Positions 4,261 through 7,402 of a DNA stretch of 7,402 nt are shown here, in pieces. How positions within the stretch are numbered: the stretch's first letter is position 1; each line of letters starts with the position of its first letter. Source of the stretch: Actinotalea sp. (GTDB lineage: Bacteria > Actinomycetota > Actinomycetes > Actinomycetales > Cellulomonadaceae); assembly GCA_014360395.1 (NCBI GenBank), contig JACIXM010000534.1, positions 1 to 7,402 of the forward strand. Reading direction: 5' to 3'. The position numbers were made by a program, and so were the translations under genes. The notes under the pieces are model-generated. The model made no database searches. It was not told the DNA's origin and worked only from the letters and a program-made list of their open reading frames with translations.

Positions 4261-5898
4261 GTGGAGCTCGGCCTGTACCTCGCTGCTGCCGTCGCCGGCG
4301 GGCTGCTCGCTGCCGCCGTGCGGCTCCCGCCCCTGGTGGGCTACCTCGCCGCCGGGTTCGCGCTCGGCGCGCTCGACGCGCCGGCGCCGGCGGGGCTGGA
4401 ACGGATCGCCGAGCTGGGCGTCGTCCTGCTCCTCTTCGCCATCGGTCTGAAGTTCGACGTGCGCACGCTGCTGCGGCGGGAGATCTGGCTGACGACGAGC
4501 GTGCACATGGTTCTCTCGACGGCGGTCGGGCTCGGGTTCCTGGGACTGCTGGCCGTGGTGGGCCCCGCGCTCGTGGGGAACGAGTCCTGGTCAGCGCTCG
4601 CGCTGGTGGGCTTCGCCCTGTCGTTCTCCTCGACGGTCTTCGTGGTGAAGGTCCTCGAGGACCGTTCGGACACCACCTCGCTGTACGGGCGGATCGCCAT
4701 CGGCGTGCTCGTGCTCCAGGACGTGGCGGCGGTGGTCTTCATGGCGCTGGCCGGCGGCAAGGTGCCCAGCGCATGGGCGTTCCTGCTCGTCCTGCTCGTC
4801 CCGGCGGCGTGGGTGCTGCACCGGATCTGGGACCGGATCGGCCACGGGGAGCTGCACGCCCTCTTCGGCGTGACGGTCGCCGTCGGGCTGGGGTGGGGGC
4901 TGTTCGAGGCGGCGGGCCTGCACGGTGGGCTCGGCGCACTGATCATGGGTGCGCTGCTGGGGCGGCACCGCAACGCCTCCGAGCTGTCCCGCTCGCTGCT
5001 GACCTTCAAGGACCTCCTGCTCGTCGGGTTCTTCGTGGAGATCGGCCTGCACGGGACCCCCGGCATCGAGGAGCTGCTCCTCGCCGTCGCGCTGCTCGCG
5101 CTGCTGCCGCTGCAGATCGCCTTCTTCGCGGTGCTGCTGTGGGCGATGCGGCTGCGCCGGCGCACCGCCTTCCTCAGCGCCCTCGTGCTCGGCAACTTCT
5201 CGGAGTTCGGCATCATCGTCGCGGTCGTCGGGTCCGACGTCGGGCTCATGGACGAGCGGTGGCTCGTGGTGATCTCCCTCGCCGTCGCGCTGAGCTTCGC
5301 CGTGTCGGCCCTGGTCAACCGGCGCGGCGTGGAGCTCGCCACGCGCATGGTGCGGCTCCTGCCCCACCACAGCACGATGCAGCTGCACCCGGACGACCGG
5401 CTCGTCGACGTCGGGCACTCCGACGCCCTCGTCCTGGGCCTCGGCCGCATCGGTGCCGCCACGTACACCCACCTGCGCGACGCGTACGGGCTGTCCGTGC
5501 TCGGCGTGGAGCACGACCCGGCCCGGGTGCTCGACCTGACGACGCACGGCTTCGACGTCCTGCGTGCGGACGCCACGGACGTGGAGTTCTGGGCCCGCGT
5601 CAAGCGCGCCGGCCAGGTGCAGGTCGTCGTCCTGGCGATGCCCTTCCACAACGCCAACCTCATCGCGCTGGCCCGGCTGCGCGCCGCCGGCTTCGCCGGC
5701 AAGGTCGCCGCGGTCGCCCGCTACGACGACGACGTCGCCGAGCTGCGCCGGCACGGCGCGGACGCGGTCTTCCACCTCTACGGCTCGGCCGGGACGGCGC
5801 TGGCGGACCACGCCGCCGAGGTCCTGCTGCGCAGCGCGGGCGTGACGCACGCCCCTGGCCCGGACCCCGACGACGCGACCGGGGTCGCCGCGCACTGA
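4261..5898 (+). CDS. Kef-type cation/proton antiporter with C-terminal RCK (TrkA-N) domain
   Basis: A 545-residue monovalent cation:proton antiporter of the CPA2/KefBC family, predicted to move K+ (or Na+) against protons across the cytoplasmic membrane. Residues 1-360 form the Na_H_Exchanger domain with about a dozen hydrophobic segments. Family marks include PPLVGYLAAGFALG (23-36), ELGVVLLLFAIGLKFD (51-66), SFSSTVFVVKVLED (121-134) and LQDVAAVVF with Gln153-Asp154. The cytosolic RCK domain spans about 385-525, with the Rossmann glycines GLGRIG at 393-398 and Glu417 after the second strand, as expected for NAD(H) binding. GTG 4261 is chosen because GGAGG lies just upstream and the first membrane segment starts at once. 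The loop before FKDLLL (236-250) lacks the cluster of acidic residues that helps gate E. coli KefC, and no KefF/KefG-like flavoprotein is encoded here. It is convergent with the enoyl reductase-like gene. Confidence 0.92.
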   Translation: MELGLYLAAAVAGGLLAAAVRLPPLVGYLAAGFALGALDAPAPAGLERIAELGVVLLLFAIGLKFDVRTLLRREIWLTTSVHMVLSTAVGLGFLGLLAVVGPALVGNESWSALALVGFALSFSSTVFVVKVLEDRSDTTSLYGRIAIGVLVLQDVAAVVFMALAGGKVPSAWAFLLVLLVPAAWVLHRIWDRIGHGELHALFGVTVAVGLGWGLFEAAGLHGGLGALIMGALLGRHRNASELSRSLLTFKDLLLVGFFVEIGLHGTPGIEELLLAVALLALLPLQIAFFAVLLWAMRLRRRTAFLSALVLGNFSEFGIIVAVVGSDVGLMDERWLVVISLAVALSFAVSALVNRRGVELATRMVRLLPHHSTMQLHPDDRLVDVGHSDALVLGLGRIGAATYTHLRDAYGLSVLGVEHDPARVLDLTTHGFDVLRADATDVEFWARVKRAGQVQVVVLAMPFHNANLIALARLRAAGFAGKVAAVARYDDDVAELRRHGADAVFHLYGSAGTALADHAAEVLLRSAGVTHAPGPDPDDATGVAAH

Positions 5899-5902
5899 CA
5901 CG

Positions 5903-5927
5903 GCGCCGGTGCCGGCGCGGCGGCGCC
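5903..5927. terminator. GC-rich dyad between convergent genes
   Basis: In the 36-base gap between the stops at 5898 and 5935, GCGCCGG (5903-5909) and CCGGCGC (5912-5918) are perfect inverted arms around TG, able to form a 6-bp stem with a GTGC loop. An alternative pairing uses GGCGCC at 5902-5907 and 5922-5927. No T-run follows, so termination in either direction is a guess from position and stability. Confidence 0.35.
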
Positions 5928-5934
5928 CCGTCGG

Positions 5935-7164
5935 TCAGCGGGGCGACGCCTCGTAGGTGTGCCCCGCCGCGCGCAGCCGCTCGAGGAGGACGTCGCCGAG
6001 CGCCGTCGCCGGGGTGAGCGAGCCCGCACGGTCGGGCAGCCGGTCGCCGTCGTGCGCGAGCGCCAGAGCGGACTCGCCGAGCATCACCGCCGTGGCCGCG
6101 TAGCCGGGGTCGCCCGGCCCGGCGGCCACGGCGTGGTAGCGCCGGCCGGACGTCGTCACCGCGCGGAGGTCCATCCGGAACCAGCCGGAGCGGCGGGTCT
6201 CCTCGTCCGGACCCTCACCGGGCGACGGCAGCACGCGGTCCAGCAGGGCGCGCGCCGGCGGGAGGGCGAAGGCGCCGGCGGCCAGTCCGAGTCCGGCCGT
6301 GACCGCGGCGGCCCGGGCGGCCCCGCGCAGGCCGTGCCCGGTGCCGCTGACCTCCCCGTAGCGCAGGTGCCGGCCGTAGGCCCAGTCCTGCAGGGCGTTC
6401 GAGCGCCGCACGATGCGGGAGTTGACCGACGCCATGGGGAACGGGGCGTGCCAGCGCCCGTCGCTCAGCCGGCCCGGACCGGGGGAGTCCGGCGGCTGCC
6501 GCGTCGGCGGCTCGGCGTCCCGGTCAGGGCTCAGCGCAAAGGGGTCGGCGAGCAGCCGGCGCGCCGCCGGGTCGCTCGCCGCGAGCTCGACGAGCCCGCG
6601 CATCGACGCGACGGTCCCACCGCTCACCCCGCCTCGTGCCCGGGCGACCGTCAGGACGTGCGCCAGCCCGCCGGCGTCGTCGGCCGCGACCTGGCGGTGC
6701 AGGGCGAGCACGGCCAGGTCGGACGGGACCGAGTCGTACCCGCAGCCGTGGACCAGCCGGGCGCCGGTGGCGCGGGCGACGTCGTCGTAGCGGTCGATGG
6801 CCTGCCGGACGAACGGCACCTCCCCGGTGAGGTCCGCGTAGTGCGTCCCGGCCCGGGCGCTGGCCTCGACCACCGGCAGGCCGTGCCGAAGGTAGGGGCC
6901 GACGGCGCTGACGACGACGCGCGCCGAGCCCGCCATCGCGGCGAGCGAGGCGGCGTCCGAGGTGTCCGCGACGAGCACCGGCCAGGTCCGCGCGCGTCCC
7001 GGGAGCCCGTCGCGGACCCGTTCGAGCTTGTCCCGCGACCGGCCCGCGAGGGCGACGCGGGTGCCGTGGGGGGCGTGGTGGGCGAGGTGCTCGGCGGCGA
7101 GCGCCCCGACGAAGCCGGTGGCCCCGAGGACGACGAGGTCGTGGTCACGGGTGTCGTGGGTCAT
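5935..7164 (-). CDS. Saccharopine dehydrogenase-like / trans-acting enoyl reductase family protein
   Basis: A 409-residue NAD(P)-dependent oxidoreductase of the group containing the mycobacterial trans-acting enoyl reductase Rv2953 and its relatives, whose lengths are similar (about 418). The Rossmann fold opens at once with LVVLGATGFVG (10-20), the GxxGxxG dinucleotide site, followed by VALAGRSRDKLE (37-48), whose Arg suggests NADPH preference. Further family marks are VVVSAVGPYLRHGLPVVEA (83-101), THYADLTGE (107-115) and HGCGYDSVPSDL (139-150). A hydrophobic stretch at 284-302 could touch the membrane, as in relatives that act on lipid chains. No polyketide synthase or lipid gene is in the window, so the substrate is unknown. 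ATG 7164 is chosen because it places the Rossmann motif normally and overlaps the stop of the upstream NYN gene as ATGA, indicating translational coupling. A GTG at 7188 is the alternative. Confidence 0.88.
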   Translation of the reverse strand: MTHDTRDHDLVVLGATGFVGALAAEHLAHHAPHGTRVALAGRSRDKLERVRDGLPGRARTWPVLVADTSDAASLAAMAGSARVVVSAVGPYLRHGLPVVEASARAGTHYADLTGEVPFVRQAIDRYDDVARATGARLVHGCGYDSVPSDLAVLALHRQVAADDAGGLAHVLTVARARGGVSGGTVASMRGLVELAASDPAARRLLADPFALSPDRDAEPPTRQPPDSPGPGRLSDGRWHAPFPMASVNSRIVRRSNALQDWAYGRHLRYGEVSGTGHGLRGAARAAAVTAGLGLAAGAFALPPARALLDRVLPSPGEGPDEETRRSGWFRMDLRAVTTSGRRYHAVAAGPGDPGYAATAVMLGESALALAHDGDRLPDRAGSLTPATALGDVLLERLRAAGHTYEASPR

Positions 7165-7402
7165 CGGTCGATGATCTCCCGCAACCACCCCGCTCCGCGT
7201 GTCCGGGCGCCGAGGGCTTCGACGCGCTCGCGCAGCGCCCGGTCGGAGGTGACCACGAGGACGTCGTCGGCGGGGTGCGCGGCCACGACGTCGATGATCG
7301 CGGTGTCGCCGTCGGCGGTCGCCCGCACGACCTCGACGCCGGCTGGCGCGTCGGCGTCCGCCGCCCGTCCCTCCAGCACGACGACGACGCGCCGCGCCGC
7401 CA
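7161..7402 (-). CDS. NYN-domain protein (YacP-like), partial: C-terminal 79 residues
   Basis: The frame is open to the window edge, so only the 3' end is seen; the N-terminus lies beyond 7402. The visible part begins AARRVVVVLEGR, a central beta strand of the PIN-like NYN fold. It continues with GVEVVRATADGDTAIIDVV, which holds the acidic residues expected at the metal site, and VLVVTSDRALRERVEALGAR, the typical strand-turn-helix with a Ser-Asp-Arg motif, ending in WLREIIDR. NYN/YacP proteins are predicted or shown RNA-cleaving enzymes of RNA processing and decay; the first catalytic aspartate would be in the missing part. The stop TGA shares bases with the ATG of the reductase gene (ATGA), so the two form an operon. 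The family call rests on this C-terminal half only. Confidence 0.65.
   Translation of the reverse strand, partial: AARRVVVVLEGRAADADAPAGVEVVRATADGDTAIIDVVAAHPADDVLVVTSDRALRERVEALGARTRGAGWLREIIDR

Noticed and set aside
4120..4506. N-terminal extension of the DUF1801 frame
   Set aside because: The extension overlaps the start of the antiporter gene and is His/Gln/Arg-rich shadow sequence; ATG 4119 has a strong ribosome site.
4591..5901. A 436-codon minus-strand frame opposite the Kef antiporter
   Set aside because: The composition (His, Asp, Gln, Arg, Glu repeats) is that of an antisense shadow; the plus-strand frame has clear transporter and RCK motifs.
4236..6017. A 593-codon plus-strand frame overlapping the Kef antiporter
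   Set aside because: Arg, Ala, Gly and Pro dominate with no motif; it is an out-of-frame reading of the antiporter gene.
1..7402. tRNA, rRNA, CRISPR arrays, insertion sequences, attachment sites
   Set aside because: I saw no clover-leaf pattern, regularly spaced direct repeats, transposase motifs or terminal inverted repeats by eye on either strand; a covariance-model or repeat search was not possible here.

Overview
The window is about 7.4 kb of very GC-rich DNA. Coding frames have almost only G or C at third positions, starts are ATG and GTG behind GGAGG-like sites, and the best promoter candidates are TANNNT -10 boxes. Together with the families present (flotillin, a DUF664/mini-circle-type DinB protein, a trans-acting enoyl reductase-like protein, DUF4240) this points to an actinobacterium. 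I cannot resolve the genus. The region looks chromosomal: no mobile element, CRISPR array, tRNA or rRNA was seen.

Layout. 1-155: edge DNA with one coding-like frame but no start codon. 156-689 (-): DUF4240 protein, probably started from a leaderless GTG. 866-1240 (-): unrecognised 124-residue protein with a likely beta-sandwich C-terminal half. 1241-1483: divergent promoter region, including a convincing CTGACA-17-TACGGT promoter for the 866-1240 gene and a long leader for flotillin. 1484-3022 (+): flotillin. 3084-3656 (+): DinB-superfamily (DUF664-like) protein with its own CTGACA-17-TAGCGT promoter, whose -35 box overlaps the flotillin stop codon. 3688-4119 (-): DUF1801 protein, convergent to the DinB gene. 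4120-4260: divergent intergenic region. 4261-5898 (+): Kef-type cation/proton antiporter with a C-terminal nucleotide-binding RCK domain. 5935-7164 (-): trans-acting enoyl reductase-like / saccharopine dehydrogenase-family protein. 7161-7402 (-): 3' end of a YacP-like NYN-domain gene, coupled to the reductase by an ATGA overlap.

Working together. Most genes look like independent transcription units in convergent or divergent pairs. Only the NYN-reductase pair is a clear operon. The products touch the membrane (flotillin microdomains, Kef antiporter), possibly thiol or stress chemistry (DinB fold), lipid-type reduction and RNA metabolism, but nothing here proves a joint pathway. I found no clear undescribed multi-gene system. 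The best leads are regulatory: the leaderless DUF4240 start, a possible anti-Shine-Dalgarno switch in the flotillin leader and the promoter overlapping the flotillin stop. The small unknown protein and the Kef protein's altered gating loop are also worth a look.
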